Part shown: piece after piece, positions 63,645-64,000 of the stretch | Layout: each line of letters starts with the position of its first letter | How positions within the stretch are numbered: the first letter of the stretch is position 1 | Source of the DNA: Armatimonadota bacterium | GTDB taxonomy: Bacteria; Sysuimicrobiota; Sysuimicrobiia; Sysuimicrobiales; Sysuimicrobiaceae | Assembly (NCBI GenBank): GCA_031460175.1 | Contig: JAVKGW010000002.1 | Coordinates: 366,924 to 430,923 of the forward strand | Reading direction: 5' to 3' | DNA length: 64,000 nt | Program-made: the position numbers and the translations under genes | Notes under the pieces: generated by a model | The model's input: the letters and a program-made list of their open reading frames with translations, nothing else | What the model was told of the DNA's origin: nothing | The model's database searches: none

Positions 63645-64000
63645 TCAGGCTCCGAAGACTTCCTTTCTTCGATCCTCTTCCTCTTCGTCAAACAAGAAAG
63701 CTCCTTGTTCAAGGAGCCGTCTCTGCAGCATTCTCACGTCAAGGTTCCGAGGGGTTGTCCCGGTTCGAGAGGCCAACGCCGCCGCTGTACCCGCCGCGTG
63801 GCCTGTAACCATGCAACATCCTTGGTCTCTAAATAGGAACTCCCCGTGTCCAAATACTCTGTCCTCTACAGAAACACATCGCCCTGCAACTAGCAGGTTC
63901 TCTACATTTCTAGGTACTAGTATCCTATATGGAACATCGAATGGTTTCTGAATCTTGTAACTGCATCCTAGTTTTCCTATTACATCTGGAAACTTTCTTG
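63645..64000 (-). CDS. FAD-dependent oxidoreductase, C-terminal part (5' end outside window)
   Basis: On the minus strand an open frame enters at the right edge and ends at TGA 63645-63647, about 117 codons. It shows the C-terminal signature of the FAD_oxidored (PF12831-like) family: FDVPYRILVPRNVENLLVAG, RCVSVED, and CMVTGHAAGTAAALA. The part beyond 63.8 kb is only about 40% G+C and uses CTA, AGA, ATA and GTA codons, unlike every other gene here. Convergent with the IclR gene, 19 nt apart. Confidence 0.8.
   Translation of the reverse strand, partial: RKFPDVIGKLGCSYKIQKPFDVPYRILVPRNVENLLVAGRCVSVEDRVFGHGEFLFRDQGCCMVTGHAAGTAAALASRTGTTPRNLDVRMLQRRLLEQGAFLFDEEEEDRRKEVFGA

Noticed and set aside
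63700..63717. Palindrome GCTCCTTGTTCAAGGAGC followed on the minus strand by TTTCTTGTTT, resembling a terminator
   Set aside because: It lies inside the coding part of the FAD oxidoreductase (residues LLEQGAF), ahead of its stop codon, and the loop is only 2 nt.
1..64000. CRISPR array, insertion sequence, integrase, phage gene or attachment site
   Set aside because: No array of spaced repeats, transposase motifs or duplicated tRNA ends were seen. The island at 45-63.6 kb has no visible mobility gene in this window.

Overview
The window is a GC-rich bacterial chromosome segment (roughly 65-70% G+C by eye) that is almost entirely coding. Class II (B12-dependent) ribonucleotide reductase with NrdR, a complete dcw cluster ending in ftsZ, a PASTA kinase with FHA proteins, RemA/YicC and the priA-def-fmt-rsmB-rlmN order point to a monoderm-type or Terrabacteria lineage (deep Firmicutes, Sysuimicrobiota/CSP1-3 or Armatimonadota-like). 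An archaeal-type ATP-dependent DNA ligase and a cupin-type phosphoglucose isomerase would suit a thermophile. The exact taxon cannot be fixed from the sequence alone.

Layout. 1-2.7 kb (minus): nrdR-nrdJ behind a promoter with two NrdR boxes; nrdJ runs off the left edge. 2.8-20.4 kb (minus): division and wall cluster mraZ-rsmH-ftsL-ftsI-murE-murF-mraY-murD-ftsW-murG-murC-murB-ftsQ-ftsA-ftsZ, followed by an M50 membrane protease coupled to ftsZ. 20.5-23 kb (minus): a small zinc-ribbon protein, RNase P RNA, RNase HI, tRNA-Pro(CGG), ribosomal protein S1. 23-31 kb (minus): rlmN, two FHA proteins, RodA/FtsW, PbpA, PknB with PASTA repeats, and a histone-deacetylase-like hydrolase. 31-39.2 kb (minus): yicC-remA-CMP-kinase-like-coaC-priA-def-fmt-Zn protease-rsmB. 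Most junctions in these blocks are 1-4 nt ATGA/GTGA overlaps, so translation is heavily coupled.

39.2-44 kb (plus): NFACT/RqcH protein, DNA ligase, transaldolase. 44-45 kb is a looser stretch with an interrupted membrane-protein remnant and a small secreted protein.

45-63.6 kb (mostly plus) is an accessory carbohydrate-catabolism island in two units. The first has a GntR/UTRA regulator with its own operator, a CUT2 (ribose-type) ABC transporter, an SDR, a ketose 3-epimerase-like isomerase, a Gfo/Idh/MocA dehydrogenase, a zinc alcohol dehydrogenase, an aldehyde dehydrogenase, cupin phosphoglucose isomerase and an FGGY kinase. A 2-hydroxyacid dehydrogenase lies convergent to its end and a wrecked ribokinase gene follows. 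The second unit has an SDR, a CUT1 binding protein, two permeases without an ATPase, and an IclR regulator, with an inverted-repeat operator just ahead of it. Together they look like uptake plus oxidation, isomerisation and phosphorylation of an uncommon sugar, polyol or sugar acid. The right edge holds the 3' end of an FAD-dependent oxidoreductase whose low G+C and A/T-rich codons mark it as recently acquired.
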